Assembly (NCBI GenBank): GCA_928212115.1
Contig: CAKMRJ010005523.1
Span: 240,077,216 to 240,141,215 of the forward strand
Source: Lactuca virosa
Lineage: Eukaryota > Streptophyta > Magnoliopsida > Asterales > Asteraceae
DNA length: 64,000 nt
Direction of reading: 5' to 3'
In this document: piece by piece, positions 44,990 to 55,814 of the stretch
How positions within the stretch are numbered: the first letter of the stretch is position 1
Layout of the letters: every line of letters starts with the position of its first letter
The notes under the pieces: model-generated
Told to the model about the DNA's origin: nothing
Databases searched by the model: none
What the model saw: only the letters and a program-made list of their open reading frames with translations
Position numbers and translations under genes: made by a program

Positions 44990-46280
44990 ATTGTTTGTCA
45001 TCATGTTTGCTTTCCTGCTTGACCTTTGGTCAATCTGTCAATCATGCACTTGGTCACAAGGACTTTGTATTTGTATGATATCGTTATATTGATAGATTTT
45101 TTAAAAATTGATATTATTAAATCTACACCATAATATGTATAATCTAAAGTAATATAATGCATATAATCGTCTATTTGTTCTCATTGTCCTCAACTACAAA
45201 CAAATACTCTAAAAATAATTACTTAAACTCATTTTCAATCATAGAAATCTAGATTTGAATACCATCTAATAAATTGCTAAAGCAAAACATCTACACAAGT
45301 GTCCAAGATATCATGTATAAAACCGTTTTTTCCACTCCGAAAATGTTAATTCGGAATTTTGTATTGTCTGAAGTGTATGTATGTCAGGTGGAAATGTATG
45401 TTGTCCGTTCGGAATGTACCCGATGTTAGATTTCAGAATACCTTTATGTCAAATCTTACCAACTAGTCACCAACTCTAGAACAACGATTACTACTCTGGA
45501 AGGACGTGTTCTAGATAAAATGATTAAATTTCAAATATGAAAAAAATGATTATTTTCCATATATAAGAAAAAGTGGTAATTTTTGTTAATATCTCTTATT
45601 TTAAAATCTATACTACATGTAGGTCATAAAACAAATGTTGTTCAAGAAAAATCAATGTTAAATCATTTATCTCAAATTAAATTCTATCATTAAACATATG
45701 TAATTTGAATTGTTATAATTGTATATCAATGTTAAAACTAAAACAAATTAAAAACAATCATTATCAATTTATATCGAGGTGGTAAACCAAAAGAAGACAA
45801 GCCTATGAGGATAATATTTCTATTTAGTATATGGATATCCCACCCTCATAATGTAAATTTCCACCATTCATATTACACTGACTTGGTTATTAAAGTTCGG
45901 GTAGAGAGTATTGCAAATTTGCAATAACGTAATTAAAGTGATATAAACTTTTCAAGCCAATAGACTATATAAATTCATATTACATTGACTTGTTTATTTT
46001 TCAACATCATTCACACATCAATATTTTTACATATTCTTTTATTTCCTATGCAAAATTCACATATCAATATTTTTACATATTCTTTTATTTTTATGTGAAA
46101 AGCGTGGGGATGCGCCTAATACTTATAGTAACCCGTCTCAAAGTCTATCACCTTGTGGTATACACAAATCGAATCGATTCCCATAACAAGTTGCATTGCG
46201 TCAAGAAACAAAAATCCTAATACTTCATCAATCAATTCACGCAAGTGCCGAAGCTATTCAGGATAAAGGGGTAATCAATT
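44990..46280. other. Intergenic and upstream region of the ABCF gene
   Basis: AT-rich. A 45-base segment (TTCACACATCAATATTTTTA then CATATTCTTTTATTT) is duplicated in tandem at about 46003 and 46046. The probable ABCF 5' untranslated exon lies at its right end. Confidence 0.5.
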
Positions 46281-46282
46281 CA

Positions 46283-46566
46283 GGTAATTAAGTGCCGGAA
46301 CATATCTGTAATTCATTAATCAAGATTTATGAATTTGTGGAATTTGGGGTTAATTAATAAAACTATAGCCTAGTATTTGACGTTCAAGGTTGGAGAATTG
46401 TTGATTCTAAGCGTTGAATGTAGGTGATCAGGGTTTTGATTTATTTCTTGTTTTTATCAGTTAATGTTATACTATTGTTCACATGAATGCATTGATACTT
46501 AAATTGTGTATAGTCGAAAAGATTCAACATCTTATTCATGGAGGTTTTTTTTGGTGATTTTTACAG
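46283..46566 (+). other. Probable 5'UTR intron of the ABCF gene
   Basis: Donor-like TTCAG/GTAATT at about 46282/46283 and acceptor TGATTTTTACAG ending at 46566, 12 bases before the start codon. Confidence 0.5.
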
Positions 46567-46578
46567 TCAACTGATCAA

Positions 46579-48708
46579 ATGGGAAAGAAGAAGACGAAGA
46601 CAAATAATAAACAAGGAACAAAAGAGAAGATTCCGGTTTCAGCATTGCTAGCCAGCATGGATCAGAAACTCGATAAAGCAAGGAAAGGATCATCCTCTAC
46701 CTCTACTACCTGTAAATCGAAGCCAAAACATCGTCCAAAGTTGCAATCATATCCAGACATTGATCTTCCTTCTTCAAATGATGACGATGATGATGATGCA
46801 GACTATCTATCTACAGAAGATGAATATCAAAACGAAGAAACCAAAAAATCCAGTAGAAAACAGAGGGCCAACAATGCGAGTTTTGATTTATCCACAACTG
46901 AGAAAGAGTTGCAGAAACGAAAAAAGAGAGAGATGCTTGTTGCCCAATTGTTAGAACAGGCGAAAGAAGAAGCTCTAAAGGACGATCCTGATGCATTTAC
47001 AGTTGTGATTGGTGCTCGAGCTTCTGTTCTTGATGGTGAAGATGAAGCTAATGCGAACGTAAAAGACATAACAGTCGATGATTTATCTGTTTTTGTTCGT
47101 GGGAAAGAGTTGTTGAAGAATACATCTGTGAAAATCTCTCATGGAAAAAGGTATGGATTAATCGGGCCTAATGGAAAGGGGAAATCGACGCTTTTAAAGC
47201 TTTTGAAATGGGAGAAGATTCCTCGACCTAAAAACATAGACGTCCTGTTGGTAGATCAAGAAATAGTCGGTAATGAGAAAACCGCCATTGAAGCTGTTGT
47301 TTCAGCAAACAAAGAGCTTAATGAGCTCCGGGAAAAGGTTGCTCTCATCGAATCAAATCAAGTCGATAGCGATGAAGAACTTTCTGAATTATACGATAAG
47401 TTGCAAATCATGGGTTCGGATTCAGCAGAACCTCGAGCTTCAAAGATCTTAGCCGGTTTAGGGTTTACAACACTGATGCAATACCGGACAACGCAGTCGT
47501 TTAGCGGCGGATGGCGGATGAGAATCTCGTTAGCCCAAGCGCTTTTTATGCAACCGACTTTGTTGTTACTTGATGAACCCACAAATCATCTTGATCTTCG
47601 AGCTGTTCTTTGGTTAGAAGAGTATTTATGCAGATGGAAGAAAACCCTAGTTGTCGTTTCACACGATCGCGACTTTTTAAACATTGTCTGCAACGAAATC
47701 ATCCATCTTCACGATCTGAAACTCCATCACTACCGTGGTAATTTTGACGATTTTGAAAACGGATACGAACAGCGACGTAAAGAAATGAATAAAAAGTTCG
47801 AAACTTTTGAAAAGCAAGTGAAAGCTGCTAAAAGATCCGGGAATCAGAAACAACAAGAAAAGGTGAAAGATCGAGCTAAATTTGAAGCGAGAAAGAAAGG
47901 GAAAGGGAAAGGGAAAGGGAAGGTTGATGAAGAAGACGACATTCTTGAAGCTCCAAAAAAATGGAGAGATTACACAGTTCAGTTTCATTTCCCTGAACCA
48001 ACTGAATTAACACCACCATTGTTACAGCTTATTGAAGTAAGTTTTAGTTACCCTGAAAGAGACGACTTCAAGCTTTCGAATGTTGACGTCGGGATCGATA
48101 TGGGTACACGTGTGGCGATAGTGGGCCCAAACGGGGCCGGAAAATCGACTTTACTAAACCTCCTCGCCGGAGATATAACTCCGGTGACCGGAGAAGTAAG
48201 GAGGAGTCAAAAGTTGAGAATCGGACGTTACTCACAGCATTTTGTTGACCTGTTGAGTATGGGAGAAACACCGGTTCAATATCTTCTTCGGCTTCACCCG
48301 GATCAAGACGGGTTTAGTAAACAGGAAGCGGTTCGTGCCAAACTTGGGAAATTTGGGCTTGTGAGTTGTAACCATTTGAGTCCAATTGCTAAGTTATCGG
48401 GTGGGCAAAAGGCCCGAGTTGTTTTTACATCGATTTCGATGTCTAGACCACATATTTTGCTTCTTGATGAGCCTACGAATCATTTAGATATGCAGAGTAT
48501 TGATGCACTTGCTGATGCGTTGGATGAGTTTACAGGTGGTGTTGTTCTTGTTAGTCATGATTCTAGATTGATATCTAGGGTTTGTGATGATGAAGAAAAG
48601 AGTGAGATTTGGGTGGTTGATGATGGACATGTGAAGGCGTTTGGAGGTAGTTTTGAGGAATATAAAGAGGAACTTCAAAGGGAGATTAAAGCCGAGGCTG
48701 ACGATTGA
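46579..48708 (+). CDS. ABCF4: ABC transporter F family protein (ABCF4/GCN20-type)
   Basis: A single uninterrupted 709-aa frame. The N-terminal 160 residues are charged and low-complexity (lysine-rich start MGKKKTKTNNK, DDDDDD run). Two ABC cassettes follow, with no membrane segments, as in all ABCF proteins. Cassette 1: Walker A GPNGKGKST (196-204), signature SGGWRMR (309-315), Walker B LLLLDEPTNHLD (from 328). Linker with a basic GKGKGKGKGK run. Cassette 2: Walker A GPNGAGKST (516-524), signature LSGGQKAR (606-613), second LLLLDEPTNHLD. Start and architecture match Arabidopsis ABCF4 (GCN4). Family members are soluble ribosome-associated ATPases linked to translation control and stress signalling. 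Both nucleotide sites look intact. It converges on the P450 gene; a 25-A run follows 50 bp after the stop. Confidence 0.93.
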   Translation: MGKKKTKTNNKQGTKEKIPVSALLASMDQKLDKARKGSSSTSTTCKSKPKHRPKLQSYPDIDLPSSNDDDDDDADYLSTEDEYQNEETKKSSRKQRANNASFDLSTTEKELQKRKKREMLVAQLLEQAKEEALKDDPDAFTVVIGARASVLDGEDEANANVKDITVDDLSVFVRGKELLKNTSVKISHGKRYGLIGPNGKGKSTLLKLLKWEKIPRPKNIDVLLVDQEIVGNEKTAIEAVVSANKELNELREKVALIESNQVDSDEELSELYDKLQIMGSDSAEPRASKILAGLGFTTLMQYRTTQSFSGGWRMRISLAQALFMQPTLLLLDEPTNHLDLRAVLWLEEYLCRWKKTLVVVSHDRDFLNIVCNEIIHLHDLKLHHYRGNFDDFENGYEQRRKEMNKKFETFEKQVKAAKRSGNQKQQEKVKDRAKFEARKKGKGKGKGKVDEEDDILEAPKKWRDYTVQFHFPEPTELTPPLLQLIEVSFSYPERDDFKLSNVDVGIDMGTRVAIVGPNGAGKSTLLNLLAGDITPVTGEVRRSQKLRIGRYSQHFVDLLSMGETPVQYLLRLHPDQDGFSKQEAVRAKLGKFGLVSCNHLSPIAKLSGGQKARVVFTSISMSRPHILLLDEPTNHLDMQSIDALADALDEFTGGVVLVSHDSRLISRVCDDEEKSEIWVVDDGHVKAFGGSFEEYKEELQREIKAEADD

Positions 48709-48758
48709 TTTTATTTTTCATATTATTAGTTATTACAATATTTATAGATCAAAATTGT

Positions 48759-48783
48759 AAAAAAAAAAAAAAAAAAAAAAAAA
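48759..48783 (+). repeat. A25 run between ABCF and P450 stop codons
   Basis: Twenty-five consecutive A residues in the 113 bp between the two convergent stop codons. Confidence 0.95.
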
Positions 48784-48821
48784 CAACATTTGTACAATAG
48801 AAAAGAACCTAAAGCCTTGTG

Positions 48822-51800
48822 TTATGTTTTGGGTGTGATCTTGTAATGGAACCCGTTTGGAAACCTTATAATTGGAGCTCTAACAATTTTTCCGCCCATG
48901 ACTAGTTCCCATCTGTACAAAATAACTAGTTGTTATAATCGTAAAATATAAGTGGTTCTGAACCGAGCCTAAAAGGTCCAGTTATGGTCAAAGTTAGGCA
49001 GGTTGAAAAAAAAACTCACCAATCTCCAAATGTTGAGAGCCATACCTGTACTTTGTGACAAGAACATGTAGGAAGGTGGCTAAGAACACCCGACTGTATT
49101 CAGCACCGGCACATTGCTTCATCCCTGAACCAAAGGGCATGAAACTTTTTGCTACCACACTTGGGTTTAAATCCTACGATTATTAAAAAAAGAAAAAGAA
49201 ACCATAAGATTCAAGGGACTATTAATTATTATAGCCATTTTTGTATTTATATATAGGGCGTGTTCGGCAAAACTAGCTGGTAGCAAGTATATTGTAGCGG
49301 ATAGCGGGTAGATTGTAGCGGATATCGGGTAGATTGTAGCTAGTAGCGTTTTGTTAAACGGTACGTGAAGTACCATTTGAATTTGGAACGTTTTGTTTAA
49401 ACTAAACGCTAGAAGCTTGTAGTGCCAAACAATGCTTTCTGTTCAAGACGTAACGTTTTGTCAAACGCTAGAAGTTCTCAAACGCTCCATGTTGAACACG
49501 TCCATAGTCATTTTGACCTTTATGTTGCATGTAAATATAAAATGATAGCTATAAGATATGTTTAACAAAACTAGCAGGTAGTTGAAGTCGTGAGCTTTGT
49601 ATAATAAATTTGTATCTTCATACCTTCCATCGTCCGGGATTGAAGGTGAGTGGATCCTCGAATTCACTTGAGTTTAAATGTAGCGCAACCGAGGCTAGCA
49701 AAATCACCCATCCTTCAGGTATTGTATATCCTACAATTCAACATTCAATTCCAATAAATATTAACATTGAGCAAATGTTATATTAGCTCATCAAACTCGT
49801 GTTTGTTTTAAAAGGTCATCCAACTTTTTTTTGTACATTAAGGGAATGAACTCTCGTTTAACCTGTTAAAAAAAATCACTTAACCCACTATAACATGTTT
49901 TAATCTCATTGTAGCCTCATCTCCTCCAATCTCCTCTCTGCAGTTTCGTGTGTCCTCCATTGCAGGTTACAAAATAGAAGAAAAGGATAACACTCCTAAT
50001 CTAACCAAAGAACAATCTACAGAAAATGCCCATTTGGTGTTAAACTCCCCGTAATTGTTGGTAATTTTCCATAAGAAATCTTGATTTGATAGATGGTGGT
50101 AAGTTGGAGTTAAGATCACTAACGTCGACGATGGAATCTGGTAGGTGTCTATGTCAGAGTTGGGTGGCACCAATGTGTGAGTTCAAAAAAAAAAACCAGA
50201 ATACTTGATGAATATGAACAAACCATGCATTTAGGATTAAAGTTTTGTCTCGTAAATTTGGGTGTGAAATCATCAATTATTTCACATCCGAAAATCTTGA
50301 ATCTAGACTACAAGAATGCATGTTGTCACCTCCATCTGATTTGAGTTATACATATAAGTGAAACCATGAACTATCTTTGGTGGGGAATCCAAAAATAAAA
50401 ACCAAGAAAAATGAACCAGAGACAATAATAAAAATGCCCCTTTTGAATCATGAAGCTTGCATATGATTCCAAACAAAACCCAAGAAAAACATAAAATTCG
50501 ATGCTCTAATTCTGTTTAGAGCAATTTCAGGAGTCATTTCCCCCTGTTATTGACCAAATATGATACCTAAAAAATGATAAACTTCATAAATTTCAATGAA
50601 AATAATGACCATCAACACCATAAAATCGACTGGTGTTTTAAACCAAAAAATTATGAACATATGAAGAAAGTATAACAAGAACCCACCAAACAACAAAATT
50701 CCACAAAAGAATTGAACTCGAAACACATAACAGGTGGATGAATAAAAGCGGATTTGGGGCATTGAGAACTTTACTGATAGAATCCATGGCGAAAATGCCC
50801 ACAACTTTCCGATTCAGAGGAAGAATGAATGATTCTATTGTAGAGGTCCGAGATCGACAACTTAAGACCACCAGATTTCATGGAGTTTGTAAATTGACGG
50901 ATCAGATTCACGATTTTCGTTGATCTTACCCATCATTAGTAGCAGTTGAGATCGACAAGAATCAATTGGGTGTTAATTAAGAAGGGTAGATATGGTGAGT
51001 ATACTTAAATGGAGGCGTAGTTGATGATCAAACAGTGGTCAAGACACACATTTTACAGGCTTACCCGGTATCAGGTCGCATAAGGATATTTTAAAACAGG
51101 AAAACGAGAGTTAATTTCCCTTAATGTACAAAAAAAATGGGTGACGCTTTAAAACAAACACAAAAAGTTCGATGGGTTAATATGACATTTGCCCATTAAC
51201 ATTTCATCAAGAACAACTTAGAAAACTGGGACGGGGCTAGATCGGACTGGTCCACACCGTTTGATTTTGAACCAACTATTTTTATTAGAAGAATCGGTTC
51301 TCAACCAAGTTTGACCAAGACCGGATCAGATTTGGACCAGACTTTGTGGGCCCAGTTCCATGATGGTCTATGTGAAGTCTAGCTTTATATACATACCGTT
51401 GATTGAAATGTCTTGCAGCGCCCGTCTAAGCAGTCCTGGAGATATGTTTCCTAGCCTGAGTACCTCATTTATAACCTGTAATTTTGTAGTAATTAAATAA
51501 CTCTAGTGAATTAAATATGTGCATTATATGCTAGTACTAGTATATTGAGATTACTTTACCTGAAGAGTGAAGGTCATGGATTTATAGTCACTCCATGTAA
51601 GTGGGGAATCCATGTTTTCTTTCTTTTCGAGTATATTTTCATGCTCGGCCTGAAATACATGGACTTACCTTTTTTCAAATTTACATGAATATGCCAATCA
51701 ATATGTCTTCTTTTATATATGTATATAGATACGTACAGTTAGTTCATCTAGAACTACAGGGTGTTCAGCGAGAAACTTGAAAGCTAGGGCACATGTCGTT

Positions 51801-53057
51801 GAGATAGAATCTGAGCTCACAAAGAGAAGCCCGAACATCAACTGGATGATGAACCCTTCTGATAAGAAATCTTCAGTGTCCATGTCGTTGATTAGATGAT
51901 GGAGCAAATCTTCACGTTTCTCGTTTGAACAACGCCTCTTTCTTAACACCTCACGCATCAGTTCACGCACTTGCTTGTGACTCTACGTGTATTCCCAAAT
52001 TCCATTAGAAATAAACAATCATAGATTGGAGTTTAACAATTATGTTCAGTTGTTCACATATGTGTATGTATATACCTTTAAGCATCTGTGATGAGCAGTT
52101 CCCGGGATGTTTAAAGGGAAAGACATAAGGCCATCAACGAGGTTATTGAACATATCGCTTAACTTCAGAGGTGCATCATCGAGATCACCACTAAACAATT
52201 GCTTTGCAGCGAAATCAATGGTTAGCTGCAACAAACAATGGTTATATTTAATGTCATAAGCTGTATAAGCCACATGGAAAAGCCAAAAATGTTGCACTAG
52301 AAAGAAATCTTGCAACATTAATTTTTTTTTGCTTTTTCTGTCTTTCTTATGTGTAGTATACTAGTATGCCAAAGGGTTTACAGTGATAGTTGCGCTTTTC
52401 ACTTCGGTAGAATCTTGGCTCGACCAAGCACGAAGTGTATCATTTATGGCGTTCTCCATTTTAGGAAGTAGCTTCTCCCTTAACGCCTCGATCCCAAAGT
52501 GGTTCAAAGTCAAATTCCTCGTGTATTTTCTTGAAGATTGTGTTGTTTGGTCAAACACTTCCGCAAATGTGTCAAGCGACCATGTGTCAACCAACTTACC
52601 ATCTTGCCGGAGGAGGAAGTGGTTGAACTCACGATCCGCAGTCACTATCACCGGCCTACCAGCCAAATTTGTACGAAAGATAGGCCCATATCTGAAATAT
52701 AATGATATAATATATTAATTTGAATATCAGTTTGTAATTAACCATGATAAAGATTAAAACAATTGTATGTTACTTTTTTATTCGGGTTTTGATAAATGGA
52801 GGGAGGTCAAGAGAAGCACTAGGTATGATCAACCCTAGGGTTTCACCTATGAACGGGAGACCCATCGAGCCAGGAGGAAGCACACCGTTGCATTTAGGGT
52901 TCTGCCATCTTTTAAGCCATCGGGCTGCCAACACCGCCAGCAAACCGCCCATGCAGAGTACTATTGTCGACATGTTGACCACCGAAAGGAAGTCCAAGTA
53001 GGAGGTAGACATTTGTGGTTCTATTGATTGAAGGATGTCAACCGGGTTTGAGGACAT
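48822..53057 (-). CDS. Cytochrome P450, CYP87-like (CYP85 clan)
   Basis: Nine minus-strand exons: 53057-52774, 52691-52382, 52225-52076, 51982-51737, 51649-51560, 51475-51397, 49730-49624, 49173-49046, 48912-48822. All phases fit and give 494 aa. Features: N-terminal membrane anchor (STIVLCMGGLLAVLAARW), proline-rich hinge (LPPGSMGLPFIGE), I-helix region FVSSDSISTT (D306, S307), K-helix E364-V-L-R367, FNPGRW, and heme site FGSGMKQCAG with ligand C443. The PPGSMGLPFIGETL start, GRPVIVTADREFN and exon pattern resemble the CYP87 family of ER-bound monooxygenases, some of which act on sterols or triterpenes; the substrate here is unknown. The start could instead be a downstream Met (MSTSYLDF or MSTIVLC). 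Introns 6 and 7 carry transposons. No disabling lesion was seen. Confidence 0.92.
49254..49503. mobile_element. hAT-like MITE in P450 intron 7
   Basis: About 250 bp with imperfect inverted ends GGGCGTGTTCGGCAA (left) and GGACGTGTTCAACAT (reverse complement of the right end), and internal inverted copies of AACGCTAGAAG/CTAGTAGCG words. There is no coding capacity. The target duplication is not certain. Confidence 0.6.
49769..51194. mobile_element. Non-autonomous Mutator-like element in P450 intron 6
   Basis: 1426 bp flanked by a perfect 9-bp duplication ATTAACATT (49760-49768 and 51195-51203). The ends are long inverted repeats of about 90-100 bp: left starts GAGCAAATGTTATATTAG, and the reverse complement of the right starts GGGCAAATGTCATATTAA; both go on through GTGTTTGTTTTAAA and TTTTTTTTGTACATTAAGGG to AACTCTCGTTT. 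Long terminal repeats plus 9-bp duplication are hallmarks of Mutator-like elements. No transposase is visible; interior short ORFs are not recognisable. Confidence 0.88.
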
Positions 53058-53605
53058 GGTTGTGGTTTGATTATGTCAAGGAAATAAAGAAAATGATCAA
53101 AGCCACCATTTTTGGGGTGTTATGGGTGCGTATACGACAGTTGAAGGAATAGAAGTTATATTTTTAGAAGACTTTTTTTTATTCAGGAGACAAGAAAGCG
53201 AATATTTGTGCATTCAAGACTCTTAAACAATATTCCGTCAACACATTCTTAGTTTTGTACGACATGCTGCTTGGTAAATCAACCATCATATGTGAATTCT
53301 TAATAAAAAAATATAAGAAATTCCAAAGTTCAAATAACTATTGTATCTTCAGAACTCCAATAATTGTGTTGTTAAAGCAACAAGTACTACAAAAAAAAAA
53401 GAAAAATCTAAGTTACAGTTATATGGACTATGCATATATATGCCCAATATACATTGTCATTTACTTATTACTAGTTTGTTGTTATTTTTATCCAAATAAT
53501 ATCTTACCAAAAGTTAGAAGGCTATTCACAAAACTAACAATAATTCTGAAAGTTTATTCACAAAACTAATCAAATGTGGAGGATGACTAACTTCATTTCA
53601 TATTA
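53058..53605 (-). promoter_or_regulatory. Upstream region of the P450 gene
   Basis: AT-rich. A TATA-like AAATATAAC on the minus strand at about 53153-53161 lies 100 bp upstream of the start codon. Nothing else was recognised. Confidence 0.35.
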
Positions 53606-55814
53606 TGTACTAAAAGAATAGCGATTTTTAGCGGCGTTCCAGGTTGTTGCCGCTAATACATTTAGCGGCGATGTGTCGCCACTAAAAGGTCGCCGTTGTT
53701 GTTTCGTTGTTAATGTTTCAAAGGTCGTTGCTATTGCTCTCCATGACTCCATCACAGCTAAAGGACTATTGCCGCTAATGCTCCTTACGTCGCCATTAAA
53801 CATTTGTCGCCACTAATACCATGTGTCGCCACTAAAGATGTCGCCACTGATTGTATTTTCTAATTTTTTTTAATATTTAAAATTAAAAAAAAACCGTATA
53901 AAAATATAAAAACTGCTACGAAACATTATTTGCAGAAAAATAGTTCGAAACATTATTATTTAATAATACAACATCCGATCCAAATATCCGGTCCAATATA
54001 CTCATCGAAACATAGTGCAAGATATCCAAAATAGTAGTCCAAAATACTAACCCAAACAAAACATTGCATAAATCATAAAAGTAGCTACTCGTCATGATCG
54101 CTCCCCCCGTTTCCGCCGGTATCATTTCGTGGTGGCAACAATCGAAACCATTCTTCAAGTGCCACACTACATGTCGGGTCTTCAAGTGCCGCACTAACAA
54201 TTACCAAACTACAAATACCAACATATCAAACTATAAATATATGAGATTTTGAAATTAAAGAGTCTTGTTACATGTGATTGTAGCCGTGGTTGTGTCAGTG
54301 GTTGTTCCTGATCGTACATCAACACAACCGTAGAAGGTTTACGCCTGATGACTCTGATATGGCCGCATCGAGCACCCAAAATTCTTTCAAAACAATTTTT
54401 AATGTCCTATGCTGTTAGACCGTTTGCTTCAGAAGAAACTTGAGTTTGTTGATTTATCTTTTGGGGTAAAGCATTATGTATTTTCAAAAAACGATTAACA
54501 TCATAATATATATAAACACTTATATGAAAATATAAATTAACCACTTACATATTGCTCCTCAACTATAGGACTACTAGATACCATTGACGATGGGTATTAT
54601 CCTTACGAAATGTTTCAAGTCTAGTGTTGTCTTATTTAACATTAAGCATTACATTAATTATACTTTAAATAAACAATTAAATATGCCATAATTTACTTCT
54701 TTGAAACAAGCACTGCTATACGAGCACGACCCCCTCTATTTTTGATTTATTGTTGTGCCTGGACTCCTTTGTTTTTCGTCGAACGCTTATAAATTCGGGC
54801 GTTTGAAAATGTTCAACTGCATGCACCTAATTTTCACGTGGCATAACCTCGGGGGGTTGGCTAATGCCCTTGGGATATCTGCAAGCCCTCTGAAGCTCTC
54901 AAAATGTTTATTCGCTTTACTTTTTCCGGTCTCTATAACGTTTTTGTAGAGATGCATCATTTCTCTGCAACAACTGAGCATGATGGGGATCCAAGTTAAC
55001 CTTTTCCAAATCAAACTCTCTTTACAAATACAAAAACGTTAATTAATTAAATACCAATCACACGACTGAGTCATTCCTTAAAGCGGGAGAAACATTATCC
55101 CAACCAGATACGCTAAAAGGGATGTTCTCCCACATATATCGCCCAATCTGAGGCAAACATATTGTCACGTTTCCCGATAGGGGAAAATGTGAGCTCTTTG
55201 TCGAAATCAGAATGCACAGGCTTTCCCTTGTTTTTTTGTAACAACTTTGAGAGTTGGATGTTTTCGGATAATCATCTTCTTTTTTTTTGGTAGCTCAGCT
55301 GAAAATTATAATTAAAAATATTTGTCACGATAGTTTATAACAAATGAATAAAAATAACAATTAAATAAATCATAATAAGATTTACCATCCTTTTTGTGTT
55401 GTCCGCGACCAAAGCCTACTGGAGGTGGTGGATCCCCGGCTCCCTCACCTCTATGTCCTAGGCCCATCACTTCGACCATGATGTAAAATAGTATCATCCA
55501 ACTAAACCCCATATATCCTGCAAAATTATAAGATGTACAATGTAGAAACATAATATGAATAAAAGTTAGCCTGTAAAATTATAAGAAGTACAATATGAAT
55601 TAAAGTTAAAATTTGAATTTGGAATTCAAATAAAAAACATACACATATAAAGTTTTCCATTACATATATTTTTTTAATTAGACTCTTCTCGTATACTTCA
55701 ATGTCTTCTTTAGTATCATGATCAAAATCGTCATCATCATAATCAGTCTCTTCCTCGGAAACATTATCAACTCTATCCGTTGGCGAAGGGTACTCCGGTC
55801 TTGTCCTCATCATC
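53606..55814 (-). mobile_element. Decayed CACTA (En/Spm) transposon, one end
   Basis: The left end near 53606 reads TACTAAAAGAATAGCGAT, close to a CACTACAAGAAA-type terminus with its first base changed, followed by subterminal TGTCGCCACTAA/TTAGCGGCGA words in both orientations (53635-53860). Farther in, the minus strand has broken pieces of the CACTA second ORF: acidic EEETDYDDDDFDHDTKED (about 55690-55800), NLDPHHAQLLQRNDASLQKRYRDRKK-like sequence (about 54905-54995; KRYRDRKK is typical) and a C-terminal LPPR-like glycine-rich end (about 54090-54130). Tekay-3 is inserted at 55815 with TCATC as the left target site; the other end is outside the window. Confidence 0.7.

Noticed and set aside
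47677..47988. Antisense open frames across the ABCF gene (also 46827-47069, 47358-47582, 48068-48271)
   Set aside because: They are shadows of the strongly conserved ABCF frame, with no homology of their own.
50547..50923. Open frames inside the Mutator-like element as captured genes
   Set aside because: Short, overlapping on both strands, and not recognisable; gene capture cannot be claimed without a search.
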